Notes: a model not told the origin generated them from the letters alone. DNA of 64,000 nt from Simmondsia chinensis (GCA_018398585.1 JAGTTD010000022.1:5172501-5236500), one strand, 5' to 3'; counted from the stretch's first letter, positions 22,901 through 32,216 are shown. Program-made: numbers and translations.

Positions 22901-25900
22901 TTGAGTTTTTCTTCTCTATCTCAATCATTAGGTTGGTTTTTTAAGCAGATAAATAAGACATGTTTATGTTTTCAATAGTTTTTTAAGAAATGAGTAACGC
23001 ATCACTATTCTTTATGATTGTCACATAGCTAGAAGAGTATTAATGGTGGATATTGGCTAGCTACGTTATACAGTTCAGTGTACTGCTCAGTATAGGTAAC
23101 ATAAAGTTTTTGAACAAGTATCACTTATGAGAGGTGGAAAGCCGCCCATAATGAATTTCACTCTTAAACATGTAGTAATATGAATTTTCTAAAAGAGAAA
23201 AAGACAACGAGATTTTCAAGACCTTCACTAATTGGAATGATCAAGCAGCCCTTTGTTTGATGCCTTACATACCCTTCTAATAAAAAAGACATTTTCCCCT
23301 GTTTCTAGATAAGGTGAGCGCCTCAACTAAACAATCACTGTAGAGTTAGCTGGGCTTTTCCAGAATTCCAAAGTCAGTCAGCCTTTAGTATCTTTTTCTG
23401 AGGCTTTTTGCGTCCAATGACCAGGCAGAAACTAGCTGGAAATTGATCTTTTAGGGGCTCTAAAGTCTCCAAGCTTATGGTCATTAACACAAAAAGGAAG
23501 GGGGAGGGAATCCAATGTCAAAAAACATCGTGGAGCCCATTTTGGCTGCAGAAATGGTGTGAGCTTTTGAATATCTGAGGCCTTGACTCGCACACCACAA
23601 GAATGTGGATGAAATACCCTTGTCTTAGTATGGTACAAAATGAGTTCCGCATCAAAAATTAATAGACATGGATACCAACTTATAACTGATTGAGTGACTT
23701 GACACGTCATCAATTGGTCTGGGGCTAGAATCTCACTTAGTGTATAGCATTGGTTACAGAGCTGACACTTATTGGGATCAGCGTCATTCATTGGTCTTAT
23801 AGATGTGTTTGGATTTGATTTGCCTATTTTAAGGAGTTCATTCACTAATTTTACGGGAGGCCTTTGGGTTTGATTTGAAGTTGATCCCATCCTAGCTAGT
23901 CTTGGTCCCTGGTCTACATAGTTGGTTAACCTTATGTATAGATTTTGAAGTGTGATGTTGGTATTATAGTGTTCTCCCAAGACTAGAGAGAGTCTAGTCC
24001 AAATCCATGCTCATGGTGAGTTGATAAGGCTGAAATTGTTTGTGGGGAGTGAAACTGGTTTGAGGGCAAGTGATGCAGCACGGATGAAGAGGATTAATAA
24101 TTATAAAAGATCTAATATTTTATTAGATTTGGATAGATTAATGGTATGATTAGATTAGAATAGATCTTTTTAGCCAATAGGATATTTAAGTTTTTATTTG
24201 TTGTTTTTATTTAGAGAAGTAGTTTCTTAGTTCATTTCATATTTATCTTAATAGTTTTCTATTAGGTTTAGGATTTATCTAAACCCTAAAAGGATCTATT
24301 CTAAAACACAATTAAATAAACTAAGAAACTACTTATCTAAATAAAAACAACATATAAAAACTTAATTATCCTATTGGCTAAAAAGATCTATTCTAATCTA
24401 ATCCTATCCATTAATCTATCCAAATCTAATAAAATATTAGATCTTTTATAATTATTAATCCTCTTCATCCGTGCTGCATCAACGAGACTAAAGTATCTAG
24501 TGCAAAGCTAGTGTATGTGGACATATGTTGTAAAGTGTAGCGGTCTAATCCAATAAAAATGAAGCCCAATATTGAGAATTATTAGAAAAGCGTCCCAACT
24601 TATACATAACTGAGTTACTTCATTCAAGCATGCCCGCCTCAGTTGAATAAATCAGAAAGTACAGAATGCCATCATGGAACACTCTCATCTCCAATTCTCC
24701 ACTTGTTTCACTCCTTGATCAATGAGCTTGGCCACTTCCTTGTTTGTGTCATAAACATGGATGGAGGCATACCACCGATAAAAGACTTCCTTGTTCTGGC
24801 CCTGATCTGACAATCATAATTTTATAGCTGTCAACCCTCTATCTGCCAGATATTATGGCCAATATCTTCATAGAGTTTTACACGTGAGGCTCCAAAAGCC
24901 TTCTCTTGCGTCTGGCGATGGGATTGTATACATGTAGACCTGCTATCATTATCCATGAAGAAAATGTGCCCAAAAGAGGAAGGTATAGATCATAAGGTTC
25001 ATGGTTCGCGTGCCCTTACCCCTAAATTTGATATCAATAAAATATTTATTATTGTCAATTGATTTTGGTATGGAATCTCACTTAGGCTGTACCATTTTTT
25101 CCTCCAGCAACTTCCATCATTCCTCCATATCCTCATTCAGTCAATACATGTCATAATATTCTGCACATTTGAGAAGTTCCTCAAAGGGGACCCATAAACA
25201 TGAATGCATAGGCTGGGCATTGTGTATGACATTCTCATTGATTAACCGCAAGCCTGAAGAGCATCATCATCATTTGATGTTGTGATTTTCTGTCAAATAC
25301 AGTTTCTAGAAATTACAGCAAGCGGCTTGCTTATTTTGTGCAAGCTGAAGCAGGCTTATCTTGAATGAAAAATGCATCTCTCTTTTTTCTGTTCTTACAT
25401 TTTTCTTTTTCCCCGTACAAATATAGAAATTTTTAGTCAATTAGAAAGAAGATAACGTATTCTTATGTCAAGCAAACATGCAAAAGCAAATAAGAGTATA
25501 CAGAAAGCCAATCCTTCTGAATGTTTGTGAGGGAAAGACCTCTAATGAAACCACGTCCCCATGGTCACAAAGAAGCTAGATATGTGACTTTGTCCCTGTA
25601 ACGCATGAGCTGGCTGAGATAGATCCCTGAAAATTTTATCATTACTCTCCAGCCACACTGACAAAGTCAAAGCACAAATAGCACACTACTAGGACTGATC
25701 AAGACCTCAAACAACCCAAGCGATAACTTGGGGCCTCCAATTTGTTTAAGGTCCCTTTTGAAAATTGGTTACTTTTTCATGGTTAGTAATTGGTGCAAAA
25801 GGGGCTCATTGATCGAACTTGCTTTGGGCCCCTAAAATCTCGAGACTAACCCTACACACAACCACATGATCCTTACGGGTTCCTTAGACCTGTAACCCCA

Positions 25901-28900
25901 ATTCCATTGCAGAAGAAAAGCGTGCAATGACTTGGCAAACCCACCCCTCTTTAGACCTTCAAAAGCAATTTTTTTAAGAAAAGTGCACTATAATGGGTTT
26001 TATTCCTCTAATGTTAAAGCAACAGCACATCATATGTATTTGGTGCTAATTTTGTGCATACATTGTTCCTGCTTTTCGCGTCCAATGCTTGTCTCAGGAC
26101 CTATCGAAACAAGGTGGCCACATCAACATTTGATCCATGGCCCATAGAGATACGTTTTTGTGATCCCAATGCTTCCACTAATCAGACTAAATCCGCTCCA
26201 AGGTTTATTCTCTTTCCATTTGAAGCTAAAAACTCCATTACATATTATTCACTCAGAAACACGACTTATTTAGAGTTTTGACTTTCTTCTATATGTAACA
26301 CATTCACCATTTCACTGCAGTTTGAGGTACTGGTTCAGGGCAAAAGGAAAACTATCAGATGACCAGGCTCTGCATAGGTACGGAATGTTTGAAAGTATTC
26401 CTTCTGATCACTCTTGTCTGGGGATGCGACATGTTTGCTCAAATATCGAGTAAATCGGATTATATTCTGGGAAAGCAGTTTAACTTCCTGAGCTCATTAT
26501 TTGACTTTATCAATGAAATATAATTCTTTTATACATGTGCTTCAGTATGCGTATGAGTTATGACAGTCAATCTCTTTGTTTTTGTCCCTTGTCTCCTGCA
26601 TTTTGAATCTTGTCTTTGGCATTTACGCACTTATGGCCTGTTTGGTCAAGCTTCTTTTATGAAAAGAGCACTCTTGTCCGGGGAACAAAACACTTTTTCT
26701 AAGATTTGAGGGCCATTGGTTTGGAAAGAAAATTGTTTTTAAATAGAAGCAGAAGCTATTTTTAAACTTTCAAGTAGAAGAAGGAAAGTAGTGCTTCTCC
26801 TTTATAGTAGAATTAGAAACAAAAACTAAAAGATCTCTAGATAAAAATATCCCTATTGAAAGTACTTTTTACAAAAATGCTTCTGAAAAAAATAGTTTTC
26901 ACAGTTCGTCCAAACAGGTCCTTGTAATTGTGCATCAAATATGGAGTCAGGTTTCTAGTTTCAGAGTATTAATCAAGTGGTTATTTTATATCTGTCACTT
27001 TAACTTGTCTCATAGCTCTGTTGGAAGTACTCTTATTGGACATTCATAAGATACATATTCAAAATCATGATCATTTATATGCTTGAACATGGCATGTTCC
27101 TGAGCTTTTTTAGGTTAGTTTTGGTGGTTAAAATCTTTGCCCCTTTTGGCTAGGTCCTGTGAACAAAGCTCATCAATCTCCTTTCCCTAAACCATGTTCC
27201 CTGTTTAGGGAAATTATGTCATCTTTACCTATATAAATCTTTTTTTTTTTTTAGGTTTTCCTCTTTTTTTCTCTGATTTTAGCCTAATGTTTGTTGGCAT
27301 ATGCGGAAACCCTTGAAGCATTGGGTTTGTTGTTGGTGGTTGGGATATTATCATCTAGAAACCAAGCTCAAGTTGCAGTGAAGCATATGATATGAGATTA
27401 CAATAGAAAACCTTTTCCTTTCTGTGAAGGAAATTGTTTTCCCCTTTCGTTGAGGGAAAGTCAATTTCCCCTCAATGAAGGAAAACATTTATGTATTTGT
27501 GGTTGTTGAAAGTTATGTAAAGAAACAATAGAATTGAGACAAAATATTTTCCATCAAAACAAATAGAGGCATAATGTTTTTCCCCTTTAATATATTGCAG
27601 ATGTGTGGTGGCTTATGCTTCAGATCTGTTGTTCATAGAAGTAACCTCGAATCCTCACCGTAGAAGGGGTTTGAAGATCAGTGTTCTCAGTCTGAATCAC
27701 ACGTAAGAACAAGTCCTTTTGCTGTATACATAACTAATAACACGTATTCTTATTCTTGCTATGATCAAGGTTGCTGTTCTCAGATCTTTTTTAAGTTAGC
27801 ATGTGGCAATAAAACATTGGTAGGCTCTATCCTTGCTTAGAGTAATCTTTTCCAAGTCACTCCAAACAGTTTGAAAATGACTATCAGTTTTCTAGTACTA
27901 GAAGTCATTCGCTTGAAATGATTATTTTTGAGAAGAATATATAATAGTTCAATAATTAAGCTTAACTTTTTTATATTTACAAGTACGCACGTAATGGAAG
28001 AATGTAGGATATAATAGAACAAGGGTTATTGATGCCATAGGTTTTTGTACTTCTCCCACTGCATCGATTTAGTCTGTACAAAAACCTATGTCGTCAATAA
28101 CCCTTAGTCTAATCCTTGTACAATTTAAGTTGTGTCAATTTAGTCTTTAGGGTAAAATTTGCGTTAAGTTGGCAACAACTTCTAATGGTCAAATCATGAA
28201 TGAGTTTAAATTGAGTTAACATGTCCCGTGCATCTGACATGACCGGAGTGTTAGAAATTGCGGTATTAATAAAGTGATACAATATAAATTAGAAGGACTA
28301 AGTTAATATAATTAAAAGTAAAAGGACTAAATTGACACGGCGAGTGAAATATAAGGACTTTTGGCATAAATGATCCTTAAAATTCACATTAAGAATTTCT
28401 TTGTTTTTGCATAGTTTCAGAAGGAGACGATTATTTTGAAATGATGAGAATATAATATTTCTGTTTTACTTTTGAGTATGTTAACTTTCCTCTTTTTTCT
28501 TGTACGACATGTTTTAAATTCTTCATATTTCTTTTCTGAAATTATATTTAAGCTAATTTTGTTTATCATTACGGTTTCTCCTTCTCAGGATGTGGTTCCA
28601 CAGGCCTGTAAAAGCTGATGACTGGTTATTATTTGTGGTAAGAAAAAAAATATTATCATTTTCATACATGTAACATTTGCTTATCAATGATTAAAAAAAA
28701 AAAAAAAAAGGTTTGGTATTCTTATATTATAATGCTTTGATGCATCCGAGAATATGCAGATGGAGAGTCCGTCTGCTTGTGACGCACGTGGGTTGTGTGC
28801 AGGTCGGATGTTTAACAGGAAAGGAGAGGTAACATATTTTGAGAAATTCATTCTCTAATGCAAGTTTGACCGAATTTCTTTTTTGAAAAATTTGTTGTTT

Positions 28901-30139
28901 TTAAAATAAAAACTTTTTTACAATAGGATGATGTTTGGCTTGAAAAGAAAAGTGTCTTTAACCTTATTTTTCCACCTCCTTTTTAAAAATAAAGTCAGTT
29001 CTTTACATTTGGGTACCTTAAACTTTATAGAAATTGTAGATAAAGCTATTTTTATTTTACTTCTTTTTCGAAATAATTTGTTTTTCAATGAGATAAGAAG
29101 AAGCATTAGGTGATTGATTGAGAGATGGATCTTGAAAGCATTTGGCACAGTTTTTTGAAATATTGTTGCCTTTTGAAATCACATAAAACTGAGGAATCCC
29201 TCATGTACAAATTTTCTTTCTATTGAAAATGTAGATTAAATTATTCAGTTATATTAAAGTTCAATAAATAATTGAGTATTGCCACAAACACTTTTTTACA
29301 TTGTAGAAAGTTATGCGACTGTTTTAAGTTTCTTTAACATGACAACCACCACCACCTAGTGCCTCAAAGAGGCTCCTGCGAAGCAAGGTTTGGAAAGGGT
29401 AAAATATACCTAGCCTTTACCCCTTCAGGGTTTTAGGGTAAAATATATCTACCCTGAAGAGGGAAGGTTGTGTACATCCTCTCCCCCCCCCCCCCCCCCC
29501 CCCCCTCCCGCGCGGGGATCCTGATTAGGCGGGAGCCATTGGGGCATTGGAAATGTTACTTTATCCTAAGAGGATTCCAACATGCAAGCACCAGATTTCA
29601 TTAGAACTCCGAGCTTAAACATGCTTGGGCGAGAGTAATATCAAGATGGGGTGAATTCCTAGAAAGTTCTTGTGTTGCACCCCTCAGGTTGGGGGCTCTC
29701 AGAAACAGCCTTCCTTCAGGGTAGTACCCTGAAGGAGAAAGGCTGCGTACGTCCACCCCCCCAAACCTTGCTTAGGCGGGAGCCCTTGGGGCACTGGGAA
29801 AGTTGCTTTGCTTTTTACCTTGATGGGAGGAAGTGGTTTTCAAAGGGCCCTCATCCCTTCAAGAAAGAAGAATTTAACATGAAAAGAAGTAAATTTATCA
29901 AATTTGGGATTTTAATTCAAAAACTAGGTAAATAGAAAGGTGGTTTATATTGGAAAGAGCAAAAGTAGAAGAACATTTATTTTTTCTGTTTTTCTGGTCC
30001 GGGTATTTGTTCTCACTAAATTGAATTATATGATAGAGATTGCTTGGCCTTGTTCTTTCAGCTTGTTGTATCACTGGCCCAAGAAGGACTTCTTAGGCGG
30101 GCCAGAACACCAGAATCTGCTATCAGAGCCAAATACTAG
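3751..30139 (+). CDS. Acyl-CoA thioesterase (cNMP-binding-like domain + TesB-type double hotdog)
   Basis: Coding exons: 3751-3766, 3897-3989, 5356-5423, 5518-5593, 13850-13896, 14023-14148, 14781-14858, 17234-17321, 19549-19661, 21125-21187, 21267-21322, 26098-26202, 26321-26377, 27601-27702, 28589-28637, 28760-28828, 30062-30139. All junctions are GT-AG and in phase; the sum is 1284 nt, 427 residues, the usual family length. Residues about 1-130 form the cyclic-nucleotide-binding-like domain; about 143-235 and 300-415 are the two hotdog folds of the TesB/ACOT8 family, which hydrolyse acyl-CoA to fatty acid and CoA, in plants typically in peroxisomes. By analogy with E. coli TesB the catalytic residues are D337 (YASDLLF), S359 and Q409 (VVSLAQEG). 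N361 replaces the Asp common in the L-[ST]-x-D-H motif. The C-terminus is A-K-Y, a non-canonical PTS1-like tripeptide rather than SKL. Introns carry many transposons; intron 4 is 8.3 kb. Confidence 0.93.
4940..5060. repeat. Long poly-G tract with flanking tRNA-like remnant
   Basis: In intron 2 (3990-5355), T(n) is followed by a G-run interrupted by a single CT (about 4949-4982). Just downstream, GGATGGCTATCGGCATTCTCCACCACTAGG resembles the edge of a tRNA-derived SINE in reverse, but is too short to classify. The rest of intron 2 shows nothing recognisable apart from a short GT repeat near 5266-5285. Confidence 0.5.
5594..7220. other. First part of intron 4, no recognised element
   Basis: This stretch lies between the exon 4 donor (5594) and the first element of the nested block. 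Short ORFs on both strands show no family resemblance. It is ordinary AT-rich intron sequence as far as I can read it. Confidence 0.5.
7870..8720 (-). mobile_element. 5'-truncated RTE-type LINE with 16-bp target duplication
   Basis: The insertion is flanked by perfect 16-bp direct repeats CATACCGACCGTTATA at 7854-7869 and 8721-8736. On the - strand an open frame (8629-8417, extending further 5') contains [17 protein letters not shown] and a GRRG...RPK segment, which resembles the C-terminal tail following the reverse transcriptase in plant RTE-clade LINEs. About 400 bp of 3'UTR follows and ends in the shared module (GGAAACAGCCTCT, GGCTGCGTACATC, CCCAGACCCCGC, GGGAGCCC) and a (GTT)n tail. 5' truncation, long target duplication and simple-repeat tail are the hallmarks of LINE retroposition. 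Assignment to RTE rests on the remembered C-terminal motif. Confidence 0.75.
9462..11062 (-). pseudogene. gag-aspartic protease polyprotein of the gypsy-like element (broken)
   Basis: Segments in order: 11062-10646 (138 residues: N-terminal gag with a coiled-coil-like [10 protein letters not shown] stretch and a [11 protein letters not shown] motif), 10574-9840 (244 residues: retrotransposon gag domain, zinc knuckle C-x2-C-x4-H-x4-C in [14 protein letters not shown], protease motif [12 protein letters not shown]), and 9839-9462 (protease remainder with D-x-I-L-G-R-P-W). A frameshift near 10650-10660 separates the first two; sequence between them still reads as gag in the other frame. An in-frame TGA at 9842-9840 interrupts the protease. 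The last residues resemble the extreme C-terminus of gypsy pol proteins in a neighbouring frame, suggesting internal deletion of RT-RNaseH-integrase. It is non-functional as it stands. Confidence 0.8.
11063..11689 (-). other. 5' leader of the gypsy-like element, telo-box rich
   Basis: This non-coding leader lies between primer-binding site and gag ATG. On the element's sense strand it repeats AAACCCTA-type motifs many times (on + as TTAGGGTTT, TAGGGTTTCG and variants, 11080-11250), plus a T-run near 11505-11520. AAACCCTA (telo-box) motifs are common in plant promoters and 5' leaders; here they may serve transcription or translation of the element. No gene is seen. Confidence 0.5.
11942..13849. 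other. Rest of intron 4
   Basis: This holds the right-hand pieces of the nested MITE shells up to 12813. AT-rich sequence with T-runs (12840-13080) follows; it resembles the element at 32217-32794 and may be the right half of a still older MITE whose left half is near 7229. From about 13080 to the exon 5 acceptor at 13849 nothing is recognised. Confidence 0.4.
15166..15711. mobile_element. Non-autonomous DNA element, AAGGCTGGCAAA ends
   Basis: It starts AAGGCTGGCAAATGTGTCG and ends with the inverse TTTTGCCAGCCTT, a terminal inverted repeat of about 12 bp. The interior is non-coding, with GGGTTAACCC-rich subterminal sequence. A second, diverged copy lies in the 3'UTR intron of the same gene (about 30160-31000). 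The short TIR suggests a hAT-like or similar element; an 8-bp target duplication could not be confirmed. Confidence 0.55.
16613..17163 (-). mobile_element. 5'-truncated L1-type LINE with 15-bp target duplication
   Basis: Direct repeats TTTCATGCTTGTTAT lie at 16598-16612 and 17164-17178. Read on the - strand the insert begins with the zf-RVT zinc-binding tail found C-terminal to plant LINE reverse transcriptases: C-x2-C...E-x-x-D-H-L-F-L-H-C (in frame around 17110-17045). Stop codons follow in the degraded C-terminus. The 3' end is AT-rich (ATTACTTCTTTTTCAAAT) before the duplication. It is a dead-on-arrival copy within intron 7. Confidence 0.8.
18786..19045. mobile_element. SINE-derived fragments in intron 8
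   Basis: 18786-18870 (TTCAACCTCAGACC...ACCACTAGACCAAGGC) looks like a reversed tRNA-related SINE head with A/B-box-like spacing. 18925-19045 on the + strand is a diverged 3' module (GGAAACAACCTTCCTTCAATGTAGCACC, then CCTAGACCTGCC and GAGGCACTG). Both are degraded and without target duplications. The rest of intron 8 (17322-19548) shows an (ATTT)n run near 18750-18780 and nothing else. Confidence 0.45.
19768..20575. repeat. Foldback element with internal direct repeat (AGGTACCT family)
   Basis: The left end (GGTATCTTAAGGTTTGAAGATTTATC) and right end (TCAAATCTCGGGTACCTAGGTGATAAATTCTC) are inverted relatives. Two direct copies of about 185 bp, 20150-20335 and 20376-20562, share the end TTCTCATTTCAATG(A/G)ATTTTGTAAATCAG. 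Related sequence occurs inside the element at 21550-22593 (21826-22240) and near 40376-40460. Non-coding; superfamily unknown. Confidence 0.55.
21550..22593. mobile_element. Tourist/Harbinger-like element with TAA target duplication
   Basis: It starts GGCTCTGTTTGTTTCG and ends with the inverse ACGGAGCC; TAA lies at 21547-21549 and 22594-22596. Subterminal arms are inverted copies rich in GGAAAAGATTTTCC / GGAAAATCTTTTCC over about 100 bp. TAA/TTA duplication and GGC-TGTTTG termini are typical of PIF/Harbinger MITEs. The centre (21826-22240) is a nested AGGTACC-family sequence. It lies in intron 11. Confidence 0.65.
23432..25260 (-). pseudogene. Decayed coding remnants of unknown family in intron 11
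   Basis: An open frame of 182 residues (23980-23432) is followed upstream on the - strand by broken but protein-like reading frames: around 25200-24960 a frame with [17 protein letters not shown] and later stops, around 24800-24700 one with [18 protein letters not shown], then a stop. The 411-bp palindrome at 24071-24481 lies between the pieces. I do not recognise the family; a degraded retroelement or pararetrovirus-like sequence is possible. No start, splice signals or intact domain support a live gene. Confidence 0.35.
24071..24481. repeat. 411-bp near-perfect palindrome
   Basis: Left arm about 24071-24241 begins TGATGCAGCACGGATGAAG; right arm about 24312-24481 is its inverse, ending CTTCATCCGTGCTGCATCA. 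By eye the arms differ at only a handful of positions over about 170 bp; the spacer is about 70 bp. The termini resemble LTR ends of this window (TGATGCAG...), so it may be two LTR fragments facing each other. A transcript of intron 11 could fold it into a long hairpin. Confidence 0.85.
26634..26921. mobile_element. Small MITE in intron 13
   Basis: It begins TGGCCTGTTTGGTCAAGC and ends in the inverse CGTCCAAACAGGTCC; the interior is non-coding. TTA lies at the left junction and TTG at the right, an imperfect match to the Tourist/Harbinger 3-bp duplication. Confidence 0.55.
28022..28108. repeat. Short inverted repeat (hairpin) in intron 14
   Basis: AGGGTTATTGATGCCATAGG followed by TTTTTGTAC pairs with GTACAAAAACCTATG followed by TCGTCAATAACCCT, arms of about 29 bp with few mismatches and a 25-bp loop. 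Following sequence to about 28380 (repeated AGGACTAA(A/G)TTGACAC-type phrases) may belong to the same non-coding repeat. Confidence 0.6.
29340..29565. mobile_element. Inverted pair of SINE/LINE 3' modules with poly-C tract
   Basis: 29344-29440 carries the module in reverse (GTGCCTCAAAGAGGCTCC, AGCAAGGTTTGG). 29450-29565 carries it forward (GAAGAGGGAAGGTTGTGTAC, GGCGGGAGCCATTGGGGC) interrupted by a C-run at about 29485-29505. Both lack heads. They directly precede the 5S-headed copy. Confidence 0.5.
29575..29820 (+). mobile_element. 5S rRNA-headed SINE, copy 1
   Basis: The head at about 29575-29690 is recognisably 5S rRNA: AGAACTCCGAGCTTAAACATG, CTTGGGCGAGAGTAATA, GATGGGGTGAATTCCTAG and GTGTTGCACCCCT correspond in order to the internal control region and 3' end of plant 5S rRNA, with several substitutions. 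It runs straight into CAGGTTGGGGGC and the shared 3' module (GAAACAGCCTTCCTTC, GGCTGCGTACGTCC, GGCGGGAGCCCTTGGGGCAC) and ends in a T-rich tail. The arrangement matches the independent copy at 52428-52641. It lies in intron 16 of the thioesterase gene. Confidence 0.75.
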
Positions 30140-30159
30140 CTCACATAAAAGGTAAGACC

Positions 30160-31000
30160 GGCATCTGTGTTGTGTCGCGTTGTATTCGTGTTTATACCCT
30201 GGGAGAGGTTTTAGAAAAGTAGTCGACCCATACCCGACTCATTTATTATATGGTCAAGAATTTTCAACCTTACCCAACTCGATCATTAAAGGGTAACTAG
30301 TGGGTTACCTGTTTGGTTATATGGGTCGCTTTTTTTACTTACTAGTTTGTCAACCTACAAAATGTTGCGATCCATATGAATTCACGAACGAATCACTCAA
30401 TGAATCAAACAATCCAACTCAAATATAGTAGTATTTTGTATATAACTCGTATAATACGTACAAAGTATAGAGATATATGAGTATAGGATAATATTTGTAT
30501 AGTAGAGGAAAGGGAGGGAGAGACCTAGAGAGAGAGGGGAGGGAAAACTCAATTTCATCTGTGCTCCTTCTCTTTACTCAAGCCTCTATATATAGAATTA
30601 GGGGAGGGGTATAGTTGGAATATAGGACTTATATTATTTATTAATACCTAAATTATCCCTCACTTAACTTCTATATTTTAGACTGTATCACAAAATGTGC
30701 TGATAATATACCTTATAATTGCTATTTATGATTATGAATATTAGTTATTGAATTAATAACCAAATATAGTTCGAATTATCTTATGTCGGCATAAGCTACA
30801 AAATGTATATATAGCGGTAGTATTATATCACTCGAATTACCTAACATAACTATATGACCGAGTTAAACGTTTTGAAAACGAGTTAACTCAACCCAAACCT
30901 AAATTCAACCTAGTTTACTAAACTGGTTAAGCTTGTAGACATAAATTCAACCCGACCCTCGAAATCCTGACACAGACTATTAAATTTCACTAGCCTTTAA
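30160..31000. mobile_element. Diverged copy of the GGCTGGCAAA-type element, itself interrupted
   Basis: Blocks such as TGTGTCGCGTTGTATTCGTG, ACCCAACTCGATCATTAAAGG, CTACAAAATGTATATATAG and TTCACTAGCCTTTA match 15166-15711 in order. Between them at 30366-30689 is a further insertion of about 324 bp flanked by the 9-bp direct repeat ACAAAATGT (30357-30365 and 30690-30698). That insert contains CTCTATATATAG and GA-rich leader-like sequence. Non-coding throughout. Confidence 0.55.
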
Positions 31001-31261
31001 GCCGGCCCACGAAGTTGGAACATACGATGTACACATATAAGCCTAAGTAGGGTTCCATTTTAAAATTAATTGGCAATAAGTGGTGTAACCTATTAGGCTT
31101 ATAAATTGATTTTTTTACTCTCACAGCTCCAATGTGAGATTCTTATATTAGATTCACATGTGGAGTCTTCAACACAAACCTGCTATCTTCTTGTCATATA
31201 TATATTGTGTTATCATATCGCGTCAGATTTTTCTAGCTTTATATACAGTGTCTGTTTGCAG

Positions 31262-31400
31262 TCGTTTTCTGAGCAAACTTATTTTTCGACCATTAGATTT
31301 ACTGAAGTATGAGGACAAGCAATTAACCCGAGGTGAAGATTTCAAACCCCAGACAGTCCAAATTTTTTCCAGTTATTGGAATTGAAAAGGTAATCAAAGG
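31262..31400 (+). other. Putative 3'UTR exon of the thioesterase gene
   Basis: After the stop at 30137-30139 a strong donor follows at 30152 (AAAG|GTAAGA). A good acceptor, TGTCTGTTTGCAG, ends at 31261. Splicing would place an 18th, non-coding exon from 31262; its end and poly(A) site are not evident, and 31400 is nominal. A 3'UTR intron of 1.1 kb would contain the element at 30160-31000. Confidence 0.4.
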
Positions 31401-32216
31401 AGGAAGGACAGGACTATGTTGGCCTTGCAATCGAATATTGAAAGCGGATATGGATTCAAAATTTTGTATACTGCAAAATAATCTATAAGAGAAATGGTAC
31501 ATTTGACGGCCACCATTTATGTTAACTAAACTCAGGTATAAGAGTCGGACATAGGCATATGTCTAGTGGTTAGACTCAACACGTCTGTCTTGTAAGATGT
31601 TCCTATATATATAAATATATTTTGTGTAATGTGAATTTTCTAAAGTTATGTACCAATGTCCAAGTGTCATTGGTAATTTAAGGAGGAATGGAGAGTCGAA
31701 AGAGCTATGGATGTGTAGAGTGGATGAGGTAATTATAAAGTCATATATTCAACTTCGCATTTTGTCCGTTGTATTCTTCTTGATCTTGTCGATAAACTAT
31801 TGATTGTTGTGTTATGTCTTGAAGTCAAATCTCGATTTTTAAGTGAAGTTTAGTGTTGGGCTACAATCTCGGGCGTTATAAGTACGGCCTATTGTGTCCA
31901 TTAGTTAGGGTTTCTGTCTTGCCTCTATGTATATGCATTGCAGGACTTTTTTCCTATGGCTTGTTGCTATATATAATAAAAGTTTTCTACCTCTACCCAT
32001 GGTTTTTGCCTCATTTGAGGGTTTTCCATGCAAATTGTTGTGTCATTGTTTCTCTTTTCCTTCTTCTCTCCTTTTTATTCATATCTGATTTTGACATATA
32101 AATTGAATTTAATTTTTGGGTATTTTACCTAGCATGTACCATGAAAGGTTTTGTGCTCGTGGTAAGATGATTTGAGGCAATTTGAAATGAACAAGTGCTT
32201 TTGTTCTTGGTTATTA
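31401..32216. other. Intergenic stretch, no recognised gene
   Basis: Short ORFs only. GTCTAGTGGTTAGACTCAAC near 31562 is A-box-like and may be a tRNA-derived SINE remnant. Nothing else recognised. Confidence 0.4.

Noticed and set aside
23432..23980. 182-residue ORF as a live antisense gene
   Set aside because: No start context, splice signal or recognised domain; neighbouring frames are broken. Kept only as a decayed remnant.
31853..32101. 82-residue hydrophobic ORF downstream of the thioesterase gene
   Set aside because: Composition of random AT/T-rich sequence; no domain, no conserved motif.
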